The notes under the pieces were generated by a model that saw only the letters and a program-made list of their open reading frames with translations, searched no databases and was not told where the DNA came from. A stretch of DNA of 39,505 bases, taken from contig CAIWNE010000125.1 in assembly GCA_903913915.1 (NCBI GenBank), positions 1 to 39,505 of the forward strand. The letters run 5' to 3'. Each line of letters begins with the position of its first letter. The stretch's first letter is position 1. The stretch comes from an uncultured Opitutia bacterium. Its GTDB lineage: Bacteria > Verrucomicrobiota > Verrucomicrobiia > Opitutales > UBA953. The translations under genes were made by a program, and so were the position numbers. Shown here one piece after another: positions 8,677 through 16,021 of this stretch.

Positions 8677-9606
8677 TTATTTCTTGGCGTCGGTCTTCTT
8701 GGCCTTCGGCGCCGGGGTCGGCGTGTAAGGCTGGTTCGTCATGGCGCCCGGGGCGACCTTGAGGAGGTTGGCCGACATGTCCGGAGCCTTGGCGTCGCCG
8801 TTGGCCCACTTGAGGCCGCCGATCAGGATCTGCTGGAAGGTCGGGTTGGTCCAGACGTCTTCGCGATGGCCCATGGCGGTGTAGAAGACGCGGCCCTTGC
8901 CTTCGTTGCGGGCCCAGGTGTTGGGGTAGGCCGGGCGCTTGTAGTCGTCGCCTTCGAGGGCGGGGTCGTTGAACACGGAGAGGACGTGGATTTCCGGACG
9001 GAAGTCCTTGAGGGTGTACCACTCTTCCTGGAAGGAGAACGAATCGCCGACCTTCTCGAAGCCGGGGAAGGTCTTGTCGATGACCTTGTTCACGCCGACC
9101 TGCTGCTTGCCGTGACGGATGAATTCGGCGCCGAGGAAGCAGACGTAGGCGTCGGCCTTGTCGCCGTGATTCTTGAAGCGCTCGGGACCCTTGAGGGCTT
9201 CGTTGTCGGTATGGAAGGTGTCGGCGGCGGAGTGGGTGCCCACGAAGCCCTTGCCGGACCTCACGAAGTCGAAGAGGGCCTGCTTGCCGGCCAGGGTCAT
9301 CGGCGGGTTCTTGTCGGTGCCTTCGGAGCAGAGGTCGCCGGTGGTGTAGAACATCACGGAATCGAACTGGGAGAGATACTCGGGCGAGAACTTCGAGCCG
9401 TCCTTGGAGAACACGAACTCGATGTTGTTGGCGGCGCCGATCTCGGTGAGCTGCTTCTCGGCGAAGCTGGGCTGCCCCTTCGTGTAGGAGATGACCTCGT
9501 GCTCGTAGCCCGAAGACTTGGTGAAGAAGAGGACCTTGCGCTTAGGGGCGTCGGCGGCGAACGCGCTGAGCGACAGCAGGCAGAGGAGGAGCGAACGGAG
9601 CATCAT
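8677..9606 (-). CDS. Secreted ThuA-like domain protein
   Basis: A 309-residue protein with a signal peptide of about 18 residues (MMLRSLLLCLLSLSAFAAD) and one ThuA/glutamine-amidotransferase-like domain, a family often linked to carbohydrate metabolism in Verrucomicrobia and Planctomycetes. Recognisable blocks are the first strand KVLFFTKSSGYEH (24-36), the turn GTHSAAD at 123-129, a distal GRVFYTAMGHREDVW segment, and WTNPTFQQILIGGLKWA near the end. After residue about 285 the tail is low-complexity (Pro, Ala, Lys), ending in a run of lysines. Either of two adjacent ATG codons (9606 or 9603) could start it. The molecular activity of this family is not established. It is separated from the enolase-superfamily gene by 59 bases. 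Confidence 0.88.
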   Translation of the reverse strand: MMLRSLLLCLLSLSAFAADAPKRKVLFFTKSSGYEHEVISYTKGQPSFAEKQLTEIGAANNIEFVFSKDGSKFSPEYLSQFDSVMFYTTGDLCSEGTDKNPPMTLAGKQALFDFVRSGKGFVGTHSAADTFHTDNEALKGPERFKNHGDKADAYVCFLGAEFIRHGKQQVGVNKVIDKTFPGFEKVGDSFSFQEEWYTLKDFRPEIHVLSVFNDPALEGDDYKRPAYPNTWARNEGKGRVFYTAMGHREDVWTNPTFQQILIGGLKWANGDAKAPDMSANLLKVAPGAMTNQPYTPTPAPKAKKTDAKK

Positions 9607-9665
9607 GGGGGTAGGTGTCCCGTGAACAAACCCACCCCGCCCTCGGCAGGCAAGCCGATTGGGAC

Positions 9666-11072
9666 TCAGCGCCCGGCGGAACGGCGGACCGGGGGCAATT
9701 CGCGGCTGATTTCACCGAGGCGATAGCCGAAACCGGGGCCGCGCAGGCTGGCACCGTCGACCTGACCGTCCCGCCGAGAATACAGAAGCGGATGGACCTT
9801 GGCCTCGGCCGCGGAGGCGGCCGGATAGAACTGCATGCCGTTGGTCTCGACGCCGGCGATGGTCGGAGCATGGGCCGCCAGGAGCACGTGCGTCATCTGC
9901 GCCATCATGGGATTGGTGAGATCCTGCACCATCAGCTGCATGCCGTGGGCGCGAGCCCAGCAAAGGCTCAGGATAGCCCCGGTCTGCGTCTTGCAGGTCT
10001 TGAGGGCGACGCCCGTCCAACCGAGTTCGCGGCCGAGACGGACGATGCGCCAGTCATGCGCGCTCTCATCCAGGAAGAGCGGCATGCGCTGGCTGACGGA
10101 ATGGACGTCGATGGGATGCTCCTCGAGCTCATACGGGAACGGCTGCTCGACGTAGCTGAGCCGCTTCCAGAGGTCAGGAAGCTCGGTCTTCACGCGATCG
10201 AGGACGCCGTTCACGTAGGCCGGGTCCATGACGGTGCAGTTGAAGTCGGCGGTGAAGAGTTCGACGCCGAGCGGCAGGCCGATCTCCGCGACACGCTTCA
10301 GGCGTTCGAAATCCCAAAGTGCGTCGTTGCCGCGCAGCTTTACCTTCAAGGCCTTCAGTCCGTCGGCCTTGATCCACTCGTCGAGCGAGGACGGGTAGCC
10401 ATCGGCGACCTTGTTCGCGCCGGCTTCGGCCAGCGCGAGGTAATCGAGGCCGCCCACGAGATGCCAGGCAAGGAGCCTGGTCGCGACAGGGGAACGGAAA
10501 TATTCGGCGGGATAGCGGCCGGCGAAAGAGACTCCCTTGGCATCGGCCGCGGGCGTGACGAACGCCGACAAGTCGCGATTCATCCACGGGGCGCAATAGG
10601 TCGAATAGGTCGGCACGCCGTTGGCCACGCCGTAGGCGTCGTGCAAGGCCAGGTCGAAGGGCGAACAGCAGACCAATGCGGCGAGCGTCGGGATCGCGAC
10701 GCCTTCAGGGAGGCTCGCGTTGAACTTCTTCAGGACGCCCGGCAGCGCCTCCTCGAGGAAGTCGTGGCCGACTTCCATCGCATGGCCGCGGGCGCCGAAG
10801 GCGGCGTAGGCTTCCGTCAGCGTGTCGCAGAAGTCCTGCAGCGCCTTGAGACGGACGTCATAAGCCACCGGCGAAGGCCAGACCCACTGGACGCTGAGCG
10901 GGGTCTCGCCCCATCCTTCGGCACGCGAACCATCGGCCTTCTCGACCGTGACGCAGACGCGGGCGCAGACCACGCTCGTGACGGTCTCATGGCCGAACTT
11001 GAGAGGAAGCCGCAGGGTGACCGGCAAGGCATGCCAGCGCACCGCGCGGATCTGGACGTCGCGAGGGTTCAT
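9666..11072 (-). CDS. Enolase superfamily protein (mandelate racemase/muconate-lactonizing type)
   Basis: Enolase-superfamily enzymes abstract the alpha-proton of a carboxylate and yield epimers or dehydrated sugar acids. The 468-residue protein has an N-terminal capping domain ending in GETPLS (55-60) and a barrel with KVK at 243-245, metal ligands Asp276 (FTADFN), Glu309 (VEQP) and the LDES block at 334-337, and a late Lys358 (ALKTCK). This two-lysine pattern suits the MLE subgroup or dipeptide epimerases and o-succinylbenzoate synthases better than the His-Asp dyad of mandelate racemase. The protein is longer than usual, with an insertion around 150-235. The gene follows an MFS transporter by six bases, so transporter and enzyme are probably one operon. 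Substrate unknown. Confidence 0.87.
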   Translation of the reverse strand: MNPRDVQIRAVRWHALPVTLRLPLKFGHETVTSVVCARVCVTVEKADGSRAEGWGETPLSVQWVWPSPVAYDVRLKALQDFCDTLTEAYAAFGARGHAMEVGHDFLEEALPGVLKKFNASLPEGVAIPTLAALVCCSPFDLALHDAYGVANGVPTYSTYCAPWMNRDLSAFVTPAADAKGVSFAGRYPAEYFRSPVATRLLAWHLVGGLDYLALAEAGANKVADGYPSSLDEWIKADGLKALKVKLRGNDALWDFERLKRVAEIGLPLGVELFTADFNCTVMDPAYVNGVLDRVKTELPDLWKRLSYVEQPFPYELEEHPIDVHSVSQRMPLFLDESAHDWRIVRLGRELGWTGVALKTCKTQTGAILSLCWARAHGMQLMVQDLTNPMMAQMTHVLLAAHAPTIAGVETNGMQFYPAASAAEAKVHPLLYSRRDGQVDGASLRGPGFGYRLGEISRELPPVRRSAGR

Positions 11073-11078
11073 GGGAAA

Positions 11079-12395
11079 TCAGTCCTGCAACGCCTGGCCG
11101 GAAGTCTCCTTGCCGAGGAACGCGACGAAGAGGCCGGCCGCGTAGACCAGCGTGATGGCCGCAGCGGCCTGCTGGTATCCGCCGAGGCTCTTCACCAGCT
11201 GGCCGCTGAGCAGCACGAAGGGAACAGCCACCAGCCGGCCGGTATTGTAGCAGATGCCCTGCCCCGTCGCGCGGACGCGGGTCGGAAAGAGTTCGGGCAG
11301 GTACAGAGGGAAGAATCCGAAGAAGGCGGTAGCCGTCATCCCGAGCGTGAAGACCTTGAGCGCCATCACCCACGGGAAGATGTCGAAGAGCTTCGGGCCG
11401 CTCCAGTCGGCGGGCGTCCGGTAGATCCAAATCGTCGCGGCCAAGGCGAAGAGACAAAGCAGCTGATACCCGAGACGACGACGGAGGTTGGCCAGCAGCA
11501 GCGGCGCGACGAAGGTGCTCGCGCAGGCGCCCACGGAGACGATGACCATCGCGAGGGCCTTGGCGCGCGGATTGGCCGGGCCGGCCAGGTCGCCGATCCA
11601 GAGCGGGATCCACTGGACCGCCCCCCATGTGCCGACGAACACGACGGAGACCATGAGGATGCCCGCCAAGGTCGCGCCGCGGAGTTCGCCGCTGAACACT
11701 TCGCCGATCTTGGAACGCGCAGGCGCCACGGAGGCGGCCTCCTTGGCCGCGGAGCGTTCCCACTTCTCGGACTCTGGGACGAAGAGACGGATGAGCAAGG
11801 TGAGGATCGCCGGCGAAGCGCCGATGAGGAAGTGCATGCGCCAGGAGGAGCCGTCGACCGGATAGGCCAACGCCATGCAGCCCACGAAGACCATCCCGAG
11901 ATTCGCCGCCATGCCGATGAAGCCCGCCATCTTGGAACGATGCCGTTCCGGCCAGGCTTCCATGACAAGGGCGACGCCGAGCGCCCATTCGCCGCCCATG
12001 CCCAAGGCGGCCATGAAACGGGCGGCCGCGAGATGGAGCGGATCCTGCGCAAGGTAACAGACGCCGCTGAAGATCGAATAGAAGAGGATGCTGAAGGACA
12101 TCGCCTTCACTCGGCCGACACGGTCGCCCAGCCAGCCGAAGACGGCACCCCCGAAGGCGGCGCCGACCAGGAAAGCAGAAGTGATGACGCCCATCCATCC
12201 GCCGACCCAGCTGTTGATCGCCTTGGCCCCCTGGGCGGCGACATCGGGAGGCACCATGCTCTTGAGCGCCGGACCGGCCAGCGTCGGGAAAAGCGCCTGC
12301 TCATAGCCGTCCATCATCCAGCCGAGGAAGCCGGCGAGGAGGGTCATCTGCATGCCCTTGGTGATCGCTTCGCGGGTGTCTTTGGCGTCGTGCAT
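11079..12395 (-). CDS. MFS transporter, metabolite:H+ symporter type
   Basis: A 438-residue twelve-TM inner-membrane transporter. Motif A after TM2 reads GWLGDRVGRVKA and TM4 contains ALGMGGEWALGVALVMEAWPERHRS, the pattern of the metabolite:H+ symporters. The central cytoplasmic loop is charged (about residues 210-235). Its stop is six bases before the enolase-superfamily gene, so it probably brings in that enzyme's substrate (inference). It is downstream of lysR on the same strand with a 56-base gap. The start ATG at 12395 is preceded by no obvious Shine-Dalgarno. It shares family and TM4 motif with the transporter at 7348-8610, suggesting related substrates or paralogy. Confidence 0.88.
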   Translation of the reverse strand: MHDAKDTREAITKGMQMTLLAGFLGWMMDGYEQALFPTLAGPALKSMVPPDVAAQGAKAINSWVGGWMGVITSAFLVGAAFGGAVFGWLGDRVGRVKAMSFSILFYSIFSGVCYLAQDPLHLAAARFMAALGMGGEWALGVALVMEAWPERHRSKMAGFIGMAANLGMVFVGCMALAYPVDGSSWRMHFLIGASPAILTLLIRLFVPESEKWERSAAKEAASVAPARSKIGEVFSGELRGATLAGILMVSVVFVGTWGAVQWIPLWIGDLAGPANPRAKALAMVIVSVGACASTFVAPLLLANLRRRLGYQLLCLFALAATIWIYRTPADWSGPKLFDIFPWVMALKVFTLGMTATAFFGFFPLYLPELFPTRVRATGQGICYNTGRLVAVPFVLLSGQLVKSLGGYQQAAAAITLVYAAGLFVAFLGKETSGQALQD

Positions 12396-12451
12396 GGGGA
12401 TGGCCCCATCAGAAGGAGTTGGCCCCAGCCTTCAAGGGGCGATTTCGTCGG

Positions 12452-13327
12452 CTACACCCCAGCCTGCCCGATCAGCAGGCGACGGAATGATTGGGCCGAA
12501 GGCGAAAGCTCCTGTCCGCGACGCTGCAACAATGCCACGGACCGCCGGATGGGGTGACCGCCGAGCCGCACGACGGCGCAACCCGGCACGGCCCCCCGGG
12601 CGGCCAGTTCCGGGAGCAAGGCCACGCCGAGGTCGGCCGCCACGAGCGAACGGATCGTCTCCAGTTCGCCGCTCTCGCAGGCCGTCCGCGGCTCGAAGCC
12701 TGCCGTCCGGCAGGCCGACTGGGCGACGTCGCGCGCCCTGCCCTTATAGAACACGAAGGATTCCCTGGAAAGCTCGGACAACTTCGGCAGCCGGCGCCGG
12801 GCCAAAGCGTGCGACTTCGGCACCAGCAAGACGAAGGATTCGTCGAGCAACGGCTTCACCTCGAAGGCGTCGCCCGACGCCGGCAACTGGACGACCCCGA
12901 GTTCGATCTTCCCGGACTCGACCCACTGCGCCACGGCTTCGGAAGTGCCCTCATGCAAGGCCAGCTCGACCTGCGGATGCTTGCGTCGGAAGGCCGCGAC
13001 GGCGGCCGGCAGCAGGCAGGCGCTGACGGAAGGAATCGCGCCGACGGAAAGCCGGCCGCCCTTCATGGCCACCAGGTCGCCCACCGCGCGGCGCGCTTCC
13101 GCGGCCTGACCCAGCAACGTCTCCGCATGCTCGCGCAACGTCGCGCCCGCCGGCGTCAGGGTCGTCTCGAGCCGGCCACGGTTGAAAAGCTTCGCGCCCA
13201 GTTCGGACTCGAGCTTGCGCATCTGCTCGCTCAAGGCCGCCTGGGCCAGGTTCAGCTTGGCCGCGGCGCGCGTGAAGCTCCGTTGGCGGGAGGCTTCGAG
13301 GAAGTATTCGAGCTGGTAGAGTTCCAT
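12452..13327 (-). CDS. LysR family transcriptional regulator
   Basis: A 291-residue LysR-type regulator. The start is set at the ATG at 13327 (MELYQLEYFLEA), the canonical beginning of the winged helix-turn-helix; the open frame extends upstream into the divergent gene but that extension is not conserved-looking. The DNA-binding HTH spans about residues 18-37 (SFTRAAAKLNLAQAALSEQM) with the linker LTPAGATLREHAE. The effector-binding domain begins near 88 (GRLSVGAIPS) and contains the typical VVQLP and ADLGVALLPE segments. A GGA-rich stretch precedes the start. It is divergent from the aldolase-like gene with 73 bases between, which contain a LysR-box-like palindrome. It probably controls that operon and perhaps the MFS/enolase genes downstream. 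Confidence 0.93.
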   Translation of the reverse strand: MELYQLEYFLEASRQRSFTRAAAKLNLAQAALSEQMRKLESELGAKLFNRGRLETTLTPAGATLREHAETLLGQAAEARRAVGDLVAMKGGRLSVGAIPSVSACLLPAAVAAFRRKHPQVELALHEGTSEAVAQWVESGKIELGVVQLPASGDAFEVKPLLDESFVLLVPKSHALARRRLPKLSELSRESFVFYKGRARDVAQSACRTAGFEPRTACESGELETIRSLVAADLGVALLPELAARGAVPGCAVVRLGGHPIRRSVALLQRRGQELSPSAQSFRRLLIGQAGV

Positions 13328-13340
13328 CGTTTTTTCCGTC

Positions 13341-13369
13341 CTTAATTGCTGGAAACTAATGTTTTTCAA
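13341..13369 (-). promoter_or_regulatory. Possible lysR promoter
   Basis: On the minus strand, TTGAAA (plus 13364-13369) and ATTAAG (plus 13341-13346) are spaced by 17 bases upstream of lysR. The -35 is good, the -10 poor. It lies beside the palindromic operator, so autoregulation would be possible. Confidence 0.35.
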
Positions 13370-13374
13370 GCATC

Positions 13375-13387
13375 TACCAATCTGGTA
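13375..13387. promoter_or_regulatory. LysR-box-like operator, T-N11-A palindrome
   Basis: TACCAATCTGGTA is a perfect inverted repeat (5-bp arms, 3-base spacer) that fits the T-N11-A consensus of LysR-type recognition sites. It lies between divergent lysR and the aldolase-like gene, 13 bases before the latter's ATG. Binding is inferred from position and symmetry. Confidence 0.6.
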
Positions 13388-13400
13388 AGGTAGCTTCCCC

Positions 13401-14519
13401 ATGAAGCCGCTGATCGACCGCCCCGAGGACCTGACGCCGACGACCCCTTGGTCCGCGACGAAATGGGCCTGGACGGCCGAGGAAGCCCTCGTCGACCACC
13501 GCACCAAGGCGCGCCTGTGCTCCGCCGTGCTCCTGCCCTTCCGGGACGGCCGGCCCGACTGGCAGAGCTTCGTCGCCGAGATCCGCTGGCAGAAGGCGGC
13601 CGCCGACCATTACGGCGTCGAGCTCGTCCCGGTGCTCAACGCCGACACGGGCTACATCTTCGACCTCGACGACAAGATGTACGCCGAGGTGCTCCGCCAG
13701 TTCCGCCTGGCCTTCCCGGACATGCGCTTCGTCGCCGGCATCACCGCCCGCGGCGCGCAGGACGACACCTGCTTCAAGGCCGAGCGCTACCGCGCCCTCC
13801 TGGACCTCGCGCAGGCCCACGACAACTGCGAGGCTATGATCATGACCTCGAAGTGGCTGAACTCGCTCGACCCCGAACGTCGCCGCGATGGCTACTACCA
13901 GATCGCCGAATGGCTCGTCCGCCCGGGCATCGTGCACGCCCTCGAGCCCTCCTTCGTCTCCTGGGCCACGCCTTATGAGCCCTGGCTGCTGCACCAGCTC
14001 GCCATCCACCCTAAGTTCGTGGGCGGCAAGGTCAGCACGCTCGACGAACCGCACTTCCTCTACTGGGCGGCGATGTGCAAGGACCTGAGGCTAGACTTCG
14101 CCCCGCACAGCGGCGACGACTACGGCATCGCCACCGCGATCAAGACCGGCCTGCCTCTCCTCATCGGCGCCGCCAGCAGCGCCGCCCCGCAGATCTGCGC
14201 CGCGAAGGACATGTGGCTCGACGACGGAGCCCCGGGCAAGAGATTCCCCACCGGCACGGGACGCTTCGACACCCGCGTCTATAAGCTTTTCGAAGCCTTC
14301 CAGTCGCTTGAAGACCAGGTCTTCCGGCTCGACGCCAAGGGCAGCGCCGCCGCGTACAAGCATAGCACCGCCCACCTGCTGCATCAGCTCGGCGTCATAG
14401 CCTCGCCCGAGCCGCACCCGGCCTGCAAGGACGTCCGCGGGCCCGACGAGGCCGCCCGCATGACCGAAGCGATGCTTCGCACCCGTCGCATCTCCGAACG
14501 CCTCAACATCCCTCGCTGA
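13401..14519 (+). CDS. DapA/NanA-like (dihydrodipicolinate synthase family) protein
   Basis: A 372-residue protein with features of the class I aldolase superfamily that includes dihydrodipicolinate synthase and N-acetylneuraminate lyase. The segment FVGGKVSTLDEP (Lys210) matches the Schiff-base lysine strand of DapA, and an N-terminal strand with AVLLPFRDGRPDW (42-54) matches the usual opening strand. By hand comparison, the YNxP motif expected about 28 residues before the lysine is replaced by EPSFVSWATPYEP, so the canonical catalytic tyrosine seems to be missing. It is about 70 residues longer than DapA. The gene is divergent from lysR and followed after 8 bases by the flavin oxidoreductase gene, so they form an operon. 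It is unlikely to be biosynthetic DapA; substrate unknown. Confidence 0.75.
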   Translation: MKPLIDRPEDLTPTTPWSATKWAWTAEEALVDHRTKARLCSAVLLPFRDGRPDWQSFVAEIRWQKAAADHYGVELVPVLNADTGYIFDLDDKMYAEVLRQFRLAFPDMRFVAGITARGAQDDTCFKAERYRALLDLAQAHDNCEAMIMTSKWLNSLDPERRRDGYYQIAEWLVRPGIVHALEPSFVSWATPYEPWLLHQLAIHPKFVGGKVSTLDEPHFLYWAAMCKDLRLDFAPHSGDDYGIATAIKTGLPLLIGAASSAAPQICAAKDMWLDDGAPGKRFPTGTGRFDTRVYKLFEAFQSLEDQVFRLDAKGSAAAYKHSTAHLLHQLGVIASPEPHPACKDVRGPDEAARMTEAMLRTRRISERLNIPR

Positions 14520-14527
14520 ACCTCGCC

Positions 14528-16015
14528 ATGAACACCCCCTTCAAGCTCACCCGCGTCGCGTCGCTCAAGACCGTCGCCGATTTCCGCGCCCATTGCGCCT
14601 CGGTCGGCGCCGACCTCCCGCTCGAGGACACCATCGAGGCCGGTTCCGGCAGCCCGCTCTCCCAGCCGATCGCCCGCACGAAGGTCAACGGCAAGACGAT
14701 CGGCAACCGGATCGCCATCCATCCGATGGAAGGCTGGGACGGCACCACCACCGGCGGCATCTCCGAGGAGATGAAGCGACGTTGGCAGCGCTTCGGCGCG
14801 AGCGGCGCCAAGCTCATCTGCGGCGCCGAGGCCATGGCCGTGCGCGCGGACGGACGCGCCAACATGAACCAGCTGATCATCAATGAGGAGAACCAGGCCG
14901 GCATCACCGAACTGGTGGCCATCCTCAAGGCCGAGCACCTCGCCCGCTGGGGTTCGGTCGATGACCTCGTCATCGGCTTCCAGCTCACCCACTCCGGTCG
15001 CTTCTGCCGGCCGCACGACAAGAAGCGCTGGGAATCCCGCGTCGCCTACCGCCATCCGATCCTCGACAAGAAGTTCAACGTGATTTCGGACGACCAGGTG
15101 CTGACCGACGCCGACGTCGAGGAGCTGATCCGCTGCTACGTCAAGGCCGCCCGCGTGGCCCGTGACTGCGGGGCCGACTTCGTGGACATCAAGCATTGCC
15201 ACGGCTACCTCCTGCATGAATTCCTCGGCGCCCATACGCGTCCGGGCAAGTTCGGCGGCTCGTTCGAGAACCGCACCCGCATCCTGCGCGACATCATCGC
15301 GGGCATCCGCGCCGACGGCAACGCCATCGACATCGGCGTCCGCCTGAGCCTGTTCGACATGGTCCCGTTCCGTCCGGACCCGACCCTCAGCGTGCCGGGC
15401 AAGCTCGGTCCAGGCATCCCCGAGGATTTCTCCGCCTGCCTGCCGTACCGGTATGCCTTCGGCGTGAACCAGGCCAAGCCGACGGAGATCGACCTGACCG
15501 AGACCTTCGCCTTCGTGAAGCTGCTGGGCGAACTGGGCGTGAAGATTCTCAACACCACCGCCGGCTCGCCCTACTACAACCCGCACCTGCAGCGTCCGGC
15601 GGCCTACCCGCCCAGCGACGGCGACCAACCCGCGCATGACCCGCTCATCGACGTCGCCCGCCAGGTCCGCGTCGTCCGCGAAGTCCGCGCGCAAGCGCCG
15701 GCCGGCATGATCGTCGTGAGTTCCGGGCTCAGCTATGTCCAGGAATACCTCCCGCACCTCGCCCAGCACATCCTGCGCACCGGCGGCAGCGACGCCATCG
15801 GCGTGGGCCGTGCCGTGCTCAGCTACCCTGCCATGCTCGCCGACGCGGCCAAGAACGGCGTCATGGAGACCAAGTTCATCTGCCGCACGTTCAGCGACTG
15901 CACGACCGCGCCGCGCAACGGGCTCATCTCAGGCTGCTACCCGCTCGACAAGTACTACACTGCCAAGCCCGAGTTCCAGCAGCTCAAGGACATCAAGAAG
16001 AGCGTCGGCGCCTGA
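14528..16015 (+). CDS. NADH:flavin oxidoreductase / Old Yellow Enzyme family protein
   Basis: FMN-dependent TIM-barrel oxidoreductase of 495 residues. Typical parts are NRIAIHPMEGWDG (60-72), FQLTHSGRF (151-159), the KHCHGYLLHEFL block at 222-233 (His223, His225 as substrate-binding pair), GGSFENRTRI, and the phosphate-binding end GSDAIGVGRAVLSYP (420-434). It has an N-terminal extension of about 55 residues and no FAD/NAD domain as in 2,4-dienoyl-CoA reductase. The C-terminus has Cys452, Cys458 and Cys470 (C-x5-C-x11-C), resembling but not equal to the iron-sulfur motif of that reductase. It is the second gene of the operon under the divergent LysR. It presumably reduces or oxidises an intermediate made by its neighbours; the substrate is not readable. 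Confidence 0.88.
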   Translation: MNTPFKLTRVASLKTVADFRAHCASVGADLPLEDTIEAGSGSPLSQPIARTKVNGKTIGNRIAIHPMEGWDGTTTGGISEEMKRRWQRFGASGAKLICGAEAMAVRADGRANMNQLIINEENQAGITELVAILKAEHLARWGSVDDLVIGFQLTHSGRFCRPHDKKRWESRVAYRHPILDKKFNVISDDQVLTDADVEELIRCYVKAARVARDCGADFVDIKHCHGYLLHEFLGAHTRPGKFGGSFENRTRILRDIIAGIRADGNAIDIGVRLSLFDMVPFRPDPTLSVPGKLGPGIPEDFSACLPYRYAFGVNQAKPTEIDLTETFAFVKLLGELGVKILNTTAGSPYYNPHLQRPAAYPPSDGDQPAHDPLIDVARQVRVVREVRAQAPAGMIVVSSGLSYVQEYLPHLAQHILRTGGSDAIGVGRAVLSYPAMLADAAKNGVMETKFICRTFSDCTTAPRNGLISGCYPLDKYYTAKPEFQQLKDIKKSVGA

Positions 16016-16021
16016 GCAGCC

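Noticed and set aside
12422-12440. Small GCCCC/GGGGC inverted repeat between lysR and the MFS gene as a terminator
   Set aside because: Only five pairs and no T tract in the direction of transcription.
9615-12557. A 980-codon open frame on the plus strand, antisense to the MFS and enolase-superfamily genes
   Set aside because: It is rich in Arg, Glu, Gly and His as expected from an antisense frame in GC-rich DNA. The opposite strand codes two clear protein families.
13328-13507. N-terminal extension of the LysR gene (60 extra codons)
   Set aside because: The extension overlaps the divergent gene, and the family N-terminus begins exactly at the ATG at 13327.
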